Shown here: piece by piece, positions 1 to 9,301 of the stretch | Layout of the letters: every line of letters begins with the position of its first letter | Position numbering within the stretch: position 1 is the first letter of the stretch | Assembly: GCF_020622355.1 (NCBI RefSeq) | Contig: NZ_WHVL01000007.1 | Span: 62,001-126,000, forward strand | Direction: 5' to 3' | DNA length: 64,000 nucleotides | Origin: Vreelandella malpeensis | Lineage (GTDB): Bacteria; Pseudomonadota; Gammaproteobacteria; Pseudomonadales; Halomonadaceae | The notes under the pieces: model-generated | What the model was told of the DNA's origin: nothing | Seen by the model: the letters and a program-made list of their open reading frames with translations, nothing else | Database searches by the model: none | Position numbers and translations under genes: made by a program

Positions 1-1663
1 CCTGCGGGTGGGAACCCCGGAGCACGTGGCGGTGGGTGGTGCCGGAGTCGAACCAGACATCGAGGGTGTCCATCACCTTGTCGTAGTCATGGGCCTCGGC
101 GCCGAGCAGCGCCTGCGGATCGAGGCTGAACCAGGCGTCGATGCCCTGCTCTTCCACGCGCTTGGCGACTTCTTCCATCAGCTCGACGGTGCGCGGGTGC
201 AGCTCGCCGGTCTGCTTGTGCAGGAAGAACGGAATCGGCACGCCCCAGTTGCGCTGGCGCGAGATGCACCAGTCCGGACGGTTGGCGATCATGCTGTGCA
301 GCCGCGCCTTGCCCCAGGCCGGGGTGAACTGGGTGGCCTCGATCGCCTCCAGCGCCCGCTGGCGAAGGGTCTTGCCATCCTTGCCCGCGATGTCCATGCC
401 CACGAACCACTGGGCGGTGGCGCGGTAGATCACCGGGGTCTTGTGGCGCCAGCAGTGCATGTAGCTGTGGGTGATGGGCGTATGGGCCATCAAGGCGCCG
501 GCCTCGTCGAGAGCCGCGACGATCTTAGGGTTGGCCTTCCAGATCATCTGTCCGCCGAACAGCGGCAGATCATCCACATAAACGCCGTTGCCCTGCACCG
601 GGTTCAGCATGTCATCGAAGCTCATGCCGTAGGCGCGGCAGGTGTTGAAGTCGTCGACGCCATAAGAGGGCGCGGAGTGGACGATGCCGGTGCTGCCGAT
701 CTCGCTCTCGACGTAATCGGCCAGGTAGACCGGCGAGCGGCGATCATAGAGCGGATGGCGGAAATCGATCAGCTCGAGCGCCTGACCCTTGGCGGTGGCG
801 ATCACCTCGCCGTCGAGGCCAAAGCGCGCCAGGCAGCTCTCGACCAGCTCCTCGGCGAGCAGCAGCAGGCGCTCGCCGGTGTCGACCAGCGCGTAGGTGA
901 ATTCCGGATGGACGTTGAGCGCCTGATTGGCGGGAATCGTCCAGGGCGTGGTGGTCCAGATGACCACGGCGGCAGGCTTGGCCAGGCTCTCGAGGTCGAA
1001 GGCCGCGGCCAGCTTGTCGGCATCCTCCACCGGGAAGGCGACGTCGATGGCGTCGGACTTCTTGTCCTGGTACTCCACCTCGGCCTCGGCCAGGGCGGAG
1101 CCGCAGTCGAAGCACCAGTTGACCGGCTTGAGGCCCTTGAACACGAAGCCCGCTTCGACCATGTCGGCCAGCGCCCGGATCTCCCCGGCTTCGTTGGCGA
1201 AGTCCATGGTGCGATACGGGTGATCCCAGTCGCCGATCACCCCGAGGCGCACGAAGTCGGCAAGCTGGGTCTCGACCTGGGCGGCTGCGTACTCGCGGCA
1301 CAGCGCACGGGCCTTCGCGGGCTCCAAATGCTTGCCGTGGGTCGTCTCCACCTTGTGCTCGATGGGCAGGCCGTGACAGTCCCAGCCCGGCACGTAAGGC
1401 GCGTCGAACCCGGCCAGGTTCTTGGACTTGACGATGATGTCCTTGAGGATCTTGTTGAGCGCGTGACCGATATGGATGCTGCCGTTGGCGTAGGGAGGGC
1501 CGTCGTGAAGCACGAACAGCGGCGCACCCGCGCGCGCTTCGCGCAGACGCTGGTAGAGGTTCATGTCCTGCCACTGCGAGACGCGCCCCGGCTCCTGCTT
1601 GGGCAGCATGCCGCGCATGGGGAAGTCGGTGTCAGGCAGGTTCAACGTGTGCTTGTAGTCCAT
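1..1663 (-). CDS. ileS: Isoleucyl-tRNA synthetase, C-terminal part cut by the window start
   Basis: Charges tRNA-Ile with isoleucine in the cytoplasm and edits mischarged valine. About 554 N-terminal residues are present. The class I signature HIGH is at residues 64-67 (GSIHIGHAL), followed by [10 protein letters not shown] near 94-103. The editing (CP1) domain carries the threonine-rich WTTTPWTIP stretch near residue 240, and the conserved WFDSG motif lies close to the window edge. The KMSKS loop and C-terminal zinc region fall outside. The ATG start (1663-1661) gives the standard N-terminus [10 protein letters not shown]. It lies 7 nt after the ribF stop, so ribF and ileS are probably cotranscribed, as is usual in this family; lspA would be expected next, outside the window. 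Confidence 0.98.
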   Translation of the reverse strand, partial: MDYKHTLNLPDTDFPMRGMLPKQEPGRVSQWQDMNLYQRLREARAGAPLFVLHDGPPYANGSIHIGHALNKILKDIIVKSKNLAGFDAPYVPGWDCHGLPIEHKVETTHGKHLEPAKARALCREYAAAQVETQLADFVRLGVIGDWDHPYRTMDFANEAGEIRALADMVEAGFVFKGLKPVNWCFDCGSALAEAEVEYQDKKSDAIDVAFPVEDADKLAAAFDLESLAKPAAVVIWTTTPWTIPANQALNVHPEFTYALVDTGERLLLLAEELVESCLARFGLDGEVIATAKGQALELIDFRHPLYDRRSPVYLADYVESEIGSTGIVHSAPSYGVDDFNTCRAYGMSFDDMLNPVQGNGVYVDDLPLFGGQMIWKANPKIVAALDEAGALMAHTPITHSYMHCWRHKTPVIYRATAQWFVGMDIAGKDGKTLRQRALEAIEATQFTPAWGKARLHSMIANRPDWCISRQRNWGVPIPFFLHKQTGELHPRTVELMEEVAKRVEEQGIDAWFSLDPQALLGAEAHDYDKVMDTLDVWFDSGTTHRHVLRGSHPQ

Positions 1664-1670
1664 AGTCCGG

Positions 1671-2726
1671 TCAGCCGTCGTTAGCATCGGCGTCGTCCGC
1701 CGAAGGGAAATCAGAAGAAGCGGCCTCTCGCCCGAGCGGCGCCGAAGCCAGCCAGCCCTCGCCTGCAGGGCGTGCGAAAGTCGCGTTGGAAGTCGTGTTC
1801 GTCAAACCGAAGTAGCGCCGCGCCCGCGCCTGGTCACGCTGGATCTGCGCCTTCAGCGCCGCGAAGTCGTCGAACTTCACCTCGCCGCGCAGGCGCGCGC
1901 AGGGAATCACCGTCAGCCGCGTACCGTAGAGATCGCCGTCGAAATCGAACAGGTGCACCTCGAGGGTCGGCCGCGTGGCGCCTACCGTGGGCCGAAAGCC
2001 CACGTTGGCGACCCCGGGGTAGCGCCGGCCATCCTCGAGCTCGCCGATCACCGCGAACACCCCGCGTAGCGTCAAAGGCTTCGGCAGCAGCGGCAGGTTG
2101 GCCGTCGGCGCGCCGATGGTGCGCCCAAGCTGCTGGTCGCGCACCACCCGCCCGGCGAGCGAATAGGGCCGGCCCAGCAGGCGCTCGGCGGCGGCGAAGT
2201 TGCCGCTGGCGAGCAGCGTGCGCACCCGCGTGCTCGACACCCGCTCGTCGTCCAGGGTGAAAGTGCGGGTGTGCTCCACGCCGAACCCCTCGGCGTCGCC
2301 TACCGCCTTCAACAGCTCGAAATCGCCACGCCGGTCACAGCCGAAGCGAAAGTCGTCGCCAACCACCAAGTGCTTCACGCCGAGCCCCTCGATCAGCACC
2401 CGATCGATGAATTCACGCCCGGTGAGGCTTCGAAGCGCCTCGTTGAAGGCCAGGCACAGCACCCGTTCGGCGCCGAGCTCGCCCAGCAGGCGCACCTTCT
2501 CGCGCAGGCGCGTGAGCCTGGGCGGCGCCTGCTCGCCGGCGAAGAACTCCCGGGGCTGGGGCTCGAACACCACCACCGTCAGCGGCACGCCAAGGTGCGC
2601 GGCGTGCTCGCGGCACTGCTCGAGTATCGCCTGATGGCCGCGATGCACGCCGTCGAAGTTGCCGATGGTGGCAACGCAGCCGCGCGCGCTGGCGTCTAGA
2701 TTGTGCAGACCTCGTATAACGTGCAT
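1671..2726 (-). CDS. ribF: Bifunctional riboflavin kinase / FAD synthetase
   Basis: Makes FMN and FAD from riboflavin. The N-terminal adenylyltransferase half shows [10 protein letters not shown] at residues 22-31, a nucleotidyl-transferase HxGH-type motif. The C-terminal flavokinase half shows GAPTANLP, the usual phosphate-binding motif. The protein has 351 residues against roughly 310 for E. coli RibF. The extra length is a C-terminal tail of about 40 residues, low in complexity and acidic at the end ([10 protein letters not shown]), which is not part of either catalytic domain. ATG start at 2726. Downstream of murJ and immediately upstream of ileS on the same strand; a TATAAT box at 2782-2787 suggests its own promoter. 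Confidence 0.97.
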   Translation of the reverse strand: MHVIRGLHNLDASARGCVATIGNFDGVHRGHQAILEQCREHAAHLGVPLTVVVFEPQPREFFAGEQAPPRLTRLREKVRLLGELGAERVLCLAFNEALRSLTGREFIDRVLIEGLGVKHLVVGDDFRFGCDRRGDFELLKAVGDAEGFGVEHTRTFTLDDERVSSTRVRTLLASGNFAAAERLLGRPYSLAGRVVRDQQLGRTIGAPTANLPLLPKPLTLRGVFAVIGELEDGRRYPGVANVGFRPTVGATRPTLEVHLFDFDGDLYGTRLTVIPCARLRGEVKFDDFAALKAQIQRDQARARRYFGLTNTTSNATFARPAGEGWLASAPLGREAASSDFPSADDADANDG

Positions 2727-2781
2727 GGCCCCTCGGTCGGTTAATGCGTGCCAGTCAACGTGCCCGTCGATAAAGCCTTCG

Positions 2782-2787
2782 ATTATA
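2782..2787 (-). promoter_or_regulatory. -10 box for ribF-ileS
   Basis: A perfect TATAAT on the minus strand in the murJ-ribF gap, 55 nt before the ribF ATG. The best upstream hexamer, TTGACT at 2809-2814, sits 21 bp away, which is longer than optimal, so the -35 assignment is uncertain. Confidence 0.5.
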
Positions 2788-2827
2788 ACGAACGCGCCTC
2801 GAAGGTGCAGTCAAGATTGCCTGCGGC

Positions 2828-4399
2828 TCAGCTCTGGATCCTGAAATGGCGCGGCCGCAGCCCCAAGGCCCCCAGCCAGGCGAAATAGACCCCGCCGCCC
2901 AGCACCACCAGCCCCAGCGCCCAGCTCACCCGAAGTGAAAGGCCGACATCGAGCCAGGCCTGCCAGGGCGGCGCGGCCGCATGGAGCGCCGCCCCCATCA
3001 GGGCGCTGCCGCCCAGCAGCTGCACCGCGTAGCGCCCCCAGCCGGGCTGAAATACCAGCACCCGCTCGCGGTGCAGCAGGTAGCCGAGTAGTCCCGCGTT
3101 CAGAAACGCCGAGAGCGCCGTGGCCAGCGCCAGCCCCGCATGAGCCAGCGGCCAGATCAGGATCAGGTTAAGCACCATGTTGGCCACCATGGCAATGATG
3201 CCGACCTTGACCGGTGTCCTGGTGTCCTGGCGCGCGAAGAAGCCCGGCGCCAGCACCTTGATCAGCATGAAGGCCACCAGCCCCACGGCGTAGGCGCGCA
3301 GGCTCATCGCCGACATCTGGATGTCGCTGTCGGTCATCGCGCCGTAGTGGAACAGCGTGATCAGTAGCGGCTCGGCCAGTACCACCAGCGCCAGGGCGGC
3401 GGGCACACCGAGCAGCAGCACCATGCGAATGCCCCAATCGAGCATTCGCGCGAAGTGCTCGCCGGAGCGCTCGGCGTGGCGCTTGGAGAGAGCGGGCAGG
3501 ATCACCGTGCCGATCGCCACGCCGAACACCCCGAGCGGCAGCTCCACCAGGCGGTCCGAGTAGTAGAGCCAGGAGACGCTGCCCGCCGCCAGCAGCGAGG
3601 CCAATATGGTATCGAGCAGCAGGTTGATCTGGGACACCGAGACCCCGAACAGTGCCGGCGCCATCAGCTTGAGAATGCGCTTGACGCCGTCGTGGGCAAA
3701 GTTGGGCCAGGGCGTGGGCAGAAGCCCGAGGCGGTAGAGAAACGGCACCTGGAAGGCAAGCTGGGCGACGCCGGCGATCAGCACCCCCCAGGCCAGCGCC
3801 ATGGCGGGCTCCTCCATCAGCGGCATCAGAAAGAGCGCCGCGCCGATCAGCGACAGGTTCAAGAACACCGGCGTGAAGGCGGGAACGGCGAAGCGGTTCC
3901 AGGTATTGAGCACGGCGCCGGAGAACGCGGTCAGCGAGATCAGCAAGAGATACGGGAAGGTCAGCCGCAGCATGTCCGCGGTCAGCGCAAGCTTCTCCGG
4001 ATCGCGCCCGAAGCCCGGGGCGAACAGCCAGATCAGCCAGGGCGCGGCGAGCATGGCAAGGGCCGTGATCAGCGCCAGAAGCGCGGTGAGACTGCCCGCC
4101 ACGGCGTCGAGAAGCTCGCGGATCTCCTGCTTGTCGCGGCGTGTCGAGTACTCCGACAGCACCGGCACGAAGGCCTGGTTGAAGGCTCCTTCGGCGAACA
4201 GCCGGCGCAGGAAGTTGGGAATCTTGAAGGCGACGAAGAACGCATCCGCTCCGTTGCCCGCGCCGAGGAACATCGCCACCACCACGTCGCGTACCAGCCC
4301 CATCACGCGGGACAGCATGGTCATCGAGCTGACCACCAGCCCCGAGTGCATCAATCCGCGCTTGGCGACCTGGGTCGGTTCAGAGGAGGGTTCGGTCAT
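2828..4399 (-). CDS. murJ: Lipid II flippase MurJ
   Basis: Polytopic inner-membrane protein of the MOP/MVF superfamily that moves the peptidoglycan precursor lipid II across the cytoplasmic membrane. About 523 residues with many hydrophobic segments. The N-terminal segment (SSMTMLSRVMGLVRDVVVA) and the GNGADAFFVAFKIPNFLRRLFAEGAF region are characteristic of the family. I chose the ATG at 4399 (MTEPSSEP). The frame is open back to a TTG at 4462, but that extension would run through the rpsT terminator. It lies between rpsT and ribF, the usual gammaproteobacterial order. Confidence 0.96.
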   Translation of the reverse strand: MTEPSSEPTQVAKRGLMHSGLVVSSMTMLSRVMGLVRDVVVAMFLGAGNGADAFFVAFKIPNFLRRLFAEGAFNQAFVPVLSEYSTRRDKQEIRELLDAVAGSLTALLALITALAMLAAPWLIWLFAPGFGRDPEKLALTADMLRLTFPYLLLISLTAFSGAVLNTWNRFAVPAFTPVFLNLSLIGAALFLMPLMEEPAMALAWGVLIAGVAQLAFQVPFLYRLGLLPTPWPNFAHDGVKRILKLMAPALFGVSVSQINLLLDTILASLLAAGSVSWLYYSDRLVELPLGVFGVAIGTVILPALSKRHAERSGEHFARMLDWGIRMVLLLGVPAALALVVLAEPLLITLFHYGAMTDSDIQMSAMSLRAYAVGLVAFMLIKVLAPGFFARQDTRTPVKVGIIAMVANMVLNLILIWPLAHAGLALATALSAFLNAGLLGYLLHRERVLVFQPGWGRYAVQLLGGSALMGAALHAAAPPWQAWLDVGLSLRVSWALGLVVLGGGVYFAWLGALGLRPRHFRIQS

Positions 4400-4432
4400 C
4401 GTGGTCCGTCGATCCTGGGTGGGTACGGGCAC

Positions 4433-4458
4433 AAAAAAACCGGCCGTAGCCGGTTTTT
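4433..4458 (-). terminator. Intrinsic terminator after rpsT
   Basis: On the minus strand AACCGGC-TACG-GCCGGTT forms a 7-bp stem followed directly by a run of T. It lies 17 nt after the rpsT stop and before the murJ start, so part of rpsT transcription probably ends here. Confidence 0.85.
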
Positions 4459-4474
4459 CCAAGACGCTGCCGGC

Positions 4475-4741
4475 TTACGCTGCCAGCGCTTTAATTCGCT
4501 TGTTCAAGCGGCTTTTCAGGCGTGCGGCCTTCTTCTTGGACAGCACGTCCTTGTCGGCGATGCGGTCGACGACCGGCTGCATGGCCTTGAACTCTTCCAT
4601 TGCCTTGGCGTGGTCACCGGTACCGATCGCCTTGATCACGCGCTTGATGTAGGTGCGGACCATGCTGCGTTGGCTGGCTTTCAGGACGCGACGAGTCTCG
4701 GCCTGGCGGGCGCGCTTGCGAGCTTGCTTGCTGTTCGCCAC
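4475..4741 (-). CDS. rpsT: 30S ribosomal protein S20
   Basis: Small-subunit protein that binds the 5' domain of 16S rRNA. 88 residues, very basic, starting VANSKQARKRARQ and ending RLNKRIKALAA, which is typical S20. The start is GTG at 4741, preceded by a good AAGGAG site about 6 nt away. The frame is open further upstream, but that extension has no S20 similarity. E. coli rpsT also uses a non-AUG start (UUG) as part of autogenous translational control, so the GTG may have a similar role here (inference). Followed by a terminator at 4433-4458. Confidence 0.98.
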   Translation of the reverse strand: MANSKQARKRARQAETRRVLKASQRSMVRTYIKRVIKAIGTGDHAKAMEEFKAMQPVVDRIADKDVLSKKKAARLKSRLNKRIKALAA

Positions 4742-4975
4742 TGGTATCTCCTTGGAGAATAGGGTTGCCTGATCGGCAACGAATGAACTATGTGTCTGTC
4801 GACTGGCCGTGGCCAGTGCTCGACATTTCCGTAACAACCAATTGATCCGGCGAGCTTTTCTGCTCTGCCAGAGAGTGAAACGCGCAGCTTGATCGCTGCC
4901 CGTCCACGGATCTTGTCTGAGAGGATGGCGAAGTCTATCACGCAATGCCCTGCCTTGCCAGCGCTTGTCAACCGC
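4742..4975 (-). promoter_or_regulatory. rpsT upstream region
   Basis: The 234-bp gap between cysQ and rpsT holds no gene. On the minus strand there is a TTGACA hexamer at 4966-4971 and an extended -10-like TGATAGACT at 4932-4940. The two are 28 bp apart, too far to form one promoter, so they may belong to two weak promoters. The rest would be a long rpsT leader. Confidence 0.4.
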
Positions 4976-5746
<771 letters not shown>

Positions 5747-5749
5747 GGC

Positions 5750-6205
5750 CTAGTTCGCCTTGCGCCAGCCGCCGAGCACGCGGCTGTCCGGGCCGAAGAA
5801 CACCACCCGGTCGTGATCGATCAGGTAGCGGTAGGCGTTCTCGAGCATGCCGGTCACCCGCTTGGCGTCCTCGAGCTTGGCGCAGCCCATGCGCGTGGTG
5901 GCGAGCTCGCCCACTTCGATGCGCTGGCTCTCGCCCAGCCCGACCGTGCCGTTGAAGGTATTGCAGCCATCGCTGCCGGCAATCTTGCCGTCGCGCGTGA
6001 TCTGGAAAAACGCCGGCTGTGGCATGGACAGGCGTTCGTCGGTGCCCATCAGCAGCAGATTCCAGCGCGCGCCCACCAACGGCCCGGAAAGCCCGCCATC
6101 GCCTTGGGAGACCGGCGCGCGGGACGCGTTATCCGGCGTGCTGCTGCAAGCGGCGAGCACCAGCGCGGTGCTCACGGCCAAAACGCTCAACAAGTGTCTT
6201 TTCAC
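5750..6205 (-). CDS. META-domain lipoprotein (HslJ-like)
   Basis: A 151-residue predicted outer-membrane or periplasmic lipoprotein. The signal peptide ends in the lipobox LAAC with Cys20. The mature part is one META/HslJ domain: GARWNLLLMG, then DGKIAGSDGCNTFNGTVG, then TTRMGC with a second conserved cysteine. META-domain proteins such as E. coli HslJ are linked to heat-shock and drug tolerance, but no biochemical role is firm. The start is GTG at 6205. It lies between gloA and cysQ on the same strand with short gaps. Confidence 0.85.
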   Translation of the reverse strand: MKRHLLSVLAVSTALVLAACSSTPDNASRAPVSQGDGGLSGPLVGARWNLLLMGTDERLSMPQPAFFQITRDGKIAGSDGCNTFNGTVGLGESQRIEVGELATTRMGCAKLEDAKRVTGMLENAYRYLIDHDRVVFFGPDSRVLGGWRKAN

Positions 6206-6223
6206 CCCAAACGCTCCTATGCG

Positions 6224-6664
6224 TTACCAGCTGCCGCTGTTTTCCATGGAGGCCCAGGGCTCCTGGGCGGGCAGCGCCTCGCCTTTCTGCAGAAGCTCGA
6301 TGGAGATGCCGTCCGGCGACTTGACGAAGGCCATGTGGCCATCGCGCGGCGGGCGATTGATGGTGACGCCGGCCTGCTGGAGCTTGTCGCACAGCGCGTA
6401 GATGTCATCGACGCGGTAGGCGAGATGGCCGAAGTTGCGCCCGCCGTCGTACTCTTCCGGGTCCCAGTTGTAGGTCAGCTCGAGCTCCGGGGCGGTGAGG
6501 CGCTCGGAGCGCTCGGCGTCTTCCGGCGCGGCGAGGAAGATCAGCGTGAAGCGGCCCTTCTCGCTCTCCTTGCGACGCACCTCCTGAAGGCCCAGCAGAT
6601 CGCAGTAGAAACGCAGTGAAGCGTCGATGTCGCGAATACGCACCATGGTATGTAGAAACTGCAT
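6224..6664 (-). CDS. gloA: Lactoylglutathione lyase (glyoxalase I)
   Basis: Converts the methylglyoxal-glutathione hemithioacetal to S-lactoylglutathione. 146 residues, two VOC/glyoxalase modules. Likely metal ligands are His5 (FLHTMVRI), Glu62 (LELTYNW), His80 (FGHLAYRV) and Glu123 (GISIELLQ), matching the ligand pattern of E. coli GloA. ATG start at 6664. It is divergent from the YdjM-like gene across about 195 bp. Confidence 0.95.
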   Translation of the reverse strand: MQFLHTMVRIRDIDASLRFYCDLLGLQEVRRKESEKGRFTLIFLAAPEDAERSERLTAPELELTYNWDPEEYDGGRNFGHLAYRVDDIYALCDKLQQAGVTINRPPRDGHMAFVKSPDGISIELLQKGEALPAQEPWASMENSGSW

Positions 6665-6858
6665 AGAGACTCCCTTCTATCTATCGGTCGCGATAAGTGA
6701 AGATGCAAGCGGGATAATGGGAACAGAATAGCCGGGATTGAGCAATCGCTGAAGTGCAGCGCCAGCGTTTAATCTGTACAACACCGCTACACGCGACGGC
6801 GACAACAACAATGTCGCACAATAACGCCACTTTCCCGCTCTCTTACCAAGGAATCACC

Positions 6859-7935
6859 GTGGACTCGATCACACAAGCCGCCCTGGGGGCTGCCGTGGGC
6901 GGCGCCGTCATGGGCCGACGTCTGGGCCGCAAGGCGGTCTTGATCGGCGCGCTGCTGGGCACCCTGCCGGATCTCGATGTGGCGCTGGATTACGGCGACG
7001 CCATCGCCAACGTCACCGAGCACCGCGGTTTCAGCCATTCGCTGTTCGTGCTGACGGGGCTTGGCACCCTGCTGGCGCTGGTGTGCCGATACTTCGTCCG
7101 TCCACGCCTGTCGCTTGCCCGCTGGTGGTGCTTCTTCACCCTGGCGCTGGTCACCCACCCGATGCTCGACGCGCTGACCACCTACGGCACCCAACTGCTC
7201 TGGCCGCTGGACGTCGTCCCCGCCGCCTGGCCGATCGTGTTCATCATCGACCCGCTCTACACCCTGGCGCTGCTGGGCGGACTCGTCGCCGCCTGCGTGT
7301 CGCGCCGGGTCGTGCACTACTGCGCCCTCGGGCTTTTGTTCTCGAGTTTTTATCTGCTGATGGCAGCGGGCATGAAGGGCGTGGTCGAGGCACGCCTGGC
7401 GCCGGTGCTCGAGGCGCAGGAGCTGTCACAGGCGCCGCGCATCGTCCAGCCTACGCCCTTCAACATCCTGCTGTGGCGGGCCACGGTGGTGGAAAACGAG
7501 CGGTACGTCGAGAGTCTCGTCAGCGTCTTCGACAATGAGGCGCCGCGCCTCGAGACCTTCCAGCGCGAGCAGCAGCCGCTCGAGAAGATCGCCCTTGCGA
7601 CAGCCAAGGGAGAACGGCTCGCCTGGTTCAGCGGGATGTTCTTGCGCTACGACATCGAGTCCATCGACAGCATGGAAACGCTGACCGCCACCGACCTGCG
7701 CCTGGGATTTCCGGGCTTTCACCCGTTCACTTTCACCCTGGCGACCCGTGAGAACGGCGAGTGGCAAGCGGTGGCGGCGAGCGAGCAGCGCCCCTCGCAG
7801 CGAGGCCTGAGCCGTGAAGCGCTGGGGCAACTCGTCCGCCGGGCACTGGGCGACGAGAACGCGCTGTGTGCCAGTGCCTTGATCACGCCCGAATGGCGGG
7901 TGGCAAATACGCGCTACGGCTGTCAGGCGCCCTAA
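6859..7935 (+). CDS. YdjM-like membrane-bound metal-dependent hydrolase
   Basis: Inner-membrane protein of the YdjM/DUF457 family, annotated as predicted metal-dependent hydrolases; the substrate is unknown. 358 residues from a GTG at 6859 with AAGGA 6 nt upstream. The N-terminal half is polytopic and carries the family motifs DSITQAALGAAVGG, GTLPDLDVALDY, EHRGFSHS (putative metal ligands) and THPMLDALTTYGTQ. The C-terminal half (about residue 190 on) is a soluble domain of unknown role. The frame is open upstream to about 6754, but that part is not conserved-looking. The stop overlaps the stop of the facing lipoprotein gene (CTAA). No LexA box was found upstream, unlike E. coli ydjM. Confidence 0.85.
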   Translation: MDSITQAALGAAVGGAVMGRRLGRKAVLIGALLGTLPDLDVALDYGDAIANVTEHRGFSHSLFVLTGLGTLLALVCRYFVRPRLSLARWWCFFTLALVTHPMLDALTTYGTQLLWPLDVVPAAWPIVFIIDPLYTLALLGGLVAACVSRRVVHYCALGLLFSSFYLLMAAGMKGVVEARLAPVLEAQELSQAPRIVQPTPFNILLWRATVVENERYVESLVSVFDNEAPRLETFQREQQPLEKIALATAKGERLAWFSGMFLRYDIESIDSMETLTATDLRLGFPGFHPFTFTLATRENGEWQAVAASEQRPSQRGLSREALGQLVRRALGDENALCASALITPEWRVANTRYGCQAP

Positions 7936-8678
7936 GGCGCGATGCCCTGGCCACAGCCGCTGTACTGCTCGCCCTGATAGGTGAGCGTGACCCGGGCGGG
8001 GTACGGCGCGCCGCTCGCCTTGTCAAAGCAGGCGCCAGCGTCGATGCGCAGGCGAAAGAAGGGCTCGACGTCGGCGCTCTCGAGCACCACCCGCCCGGCC
8101 TGGTTGTCCAGCACGCTGATCATGTAGGGCTGGTGCGTAGCCGGCGCCGTAGCGGTCTCGATGGCAAGCGTCGGCACGTCGTGGGCAAGCGTCACCTGCC
8201 AAGAAGGCTCTCGCCCCTCGGCCTTGAACATCACGCCGGGATTACCGGCCCGGGTCAGCGCCTTGCGCTCGCCCGCCTGCTGGCACTGGAGCTGGCCACG
8301 CGGGGTTTCCACCAGCGCGCGCTCGCCGCGATCCCAGAAGCTGATGTCGCCGTCCTGATAGCGCGCGCCGTCGGCCACCACCGCCCGGGGCAACTGCCAG
8401 GCGCCGTGCAACGACCACAGCCGCAACGTCTGGCCGTTGTCGGCGCCGATGAGGTGCTGGTTGGCGGGTTGGCAGTGCCAGGCCTGGAAGCCGTCGGCGC
8501 TGCCGGGAAACAGCGCCGAGGGTAGAAATGGCGCGGCATTGTCGGCGATAGGGGTCGCCTGCGGTGGCGTCGGCGCGCTGGCGCAGCCGGCAAGGCCGGC
8601 CCCGAGGCAAAGCGCGCCCACGCCCTTGAGAAACGTCGCCCTGAAGAGAGTCGACTTGAGAAGGGTCGAATCGAGCAT
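7932..8678 (-). CDS. Lipoprotein with MliC-like and COG3650-like parts
   Basis: A 248-residue predicted lipoprotein. The lipobox LAGC places the lipidated residue at Cys32. Residues about 65-130 (WHCQPANQHLIGAD, then LRLWSLHGAW and ISFWDRG) resemble the MliC family of lysozyme inhibitors. The C-terminal part from about 150 on (VMFKAEGREPSWQV, ending YSGCGQGIAP) resembles the uncharacterised COG3650 family. If both assignments hold, it would be an envelope protein protecting peptidoglycan from lysozyme, with an accessory domain. Assignment is by motif recall, not search. ATG at 8678. Confidence 0.65.
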   Translation of the reverse strand: MLDSTLLKSTLFRATFLKGVGALCLGAGLAGCASAPTPPQATPIADNAAPFLPSALFPGSADGFQAWHCQPANQHLIGADNGQTLRLWSLHGAWQLPRAVVADGARYQDGDISFWDRGERALVETPRGQLQCQQAGERKALTRAGNPGVMFKAEGREPSWQVTLAHDVPTLAIETATAPATHQPYMISVLDNQAGRVVLESADVEPFFRLRIDAGACFDKASGAPYPARVTLTYQGEQYSGCGQGIAP

Positions 8679-8717
8679 GGGGGTTCCCTGTATTTTTCTG
8701 ACGGCAAGCGTTGCGCG

Positions 8718-9227
8718 CTAGTCGCGAGTGAAGGCGCCGAGATCGTTCGGATCGAAGCTTGCCGCCTGCTCGGGCATGCCGAGCGCACGGCGCCGCTCGG
8801 TGATCCGCGCCTTCTGCGCCTGGCGCTCGGCGTCCTGCGGGGCACGATCATTGAGCGCGACGACCTGATTGATCCCCGCGTGGTAGAAGCTCAGGATATC
8901 GAGCGCGGCGCGGTTGTCCTGCCCTGCCTCCCGGGTGAGCGCGCCCTGGTAGCCATTGATGCGCGACAGGTGGCTTTTGAGCTGCCAGACATAGTTGATC
9001 TCGGCCATCCAGGGGCGCTCCTTGAGCACCGCGAACAGGGCGCTGGTGGCAAGAAGCCCCAGCAGGATGCCGAGCCCGTGGGCCCACAGGGCGCTCTCCA
9101 GCACGCTGCTCAACAGAAGCGAGAACAGCATGCCGAAGATGATCAACTGGCCGACCATCATCACGCTGATCATGCGCGCCTTGCGCCGGTAGCGCGCGGG
9201 GCTCTGCTCTTGCAGGGTGAAGGCCAT
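8718..9227 (-). CDS. DUF3087-like membrane protein
   Basis: 169 residues, function unknown. After a basic N-terminus (LQEQSPARYRRKARMISV) there are two hydrophobic segments, about residues 22-43 and 48-66, so both termini probably face the cytoplasm. A charged helical C-terminal region follows, rich in Arg, Ala and Gln (QDAERQAQKARITERRRALGMPE). The layout fits the gammaproteobacterial DUF3087 family. ATG at 9227. Its neighbours give no functional hint. Confidence 0.6.
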   Translation of the reverse strand: MAFTLQEQSPARYRRKARMISVMMVGQLIIFGMLFSLLLSSVLESALWAHGLGILLGLLATSALFAVLKERPWMAEINYVWQLKSHLSRINGYQGALTREAGQDNRAALDILSFYHAGINQVVALNDRAPQDAERQAQKARITERRRALGMPEQAASFDPNDLGAFTRD

Positions 9228-9301
9228 CGCTCGTCTCCGCTCAAATAGCGCCCATCATACGGCGATGCCCGGCCTTGGCAAGCGCGCCCGCCAACGCAAG
9301 G

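Noticed and set aside
4742-4945. An N-terminal extension of S20
   Set aside because: No S20 is this long and the GTG at 4741 has a clear ribosome site.
6754-6858. A LexA box for the YdjM-like gene
   Set aside because: CTGTACAAC near 6774 starts like an SOS box, but the second half CAG at the right spacing is missing.
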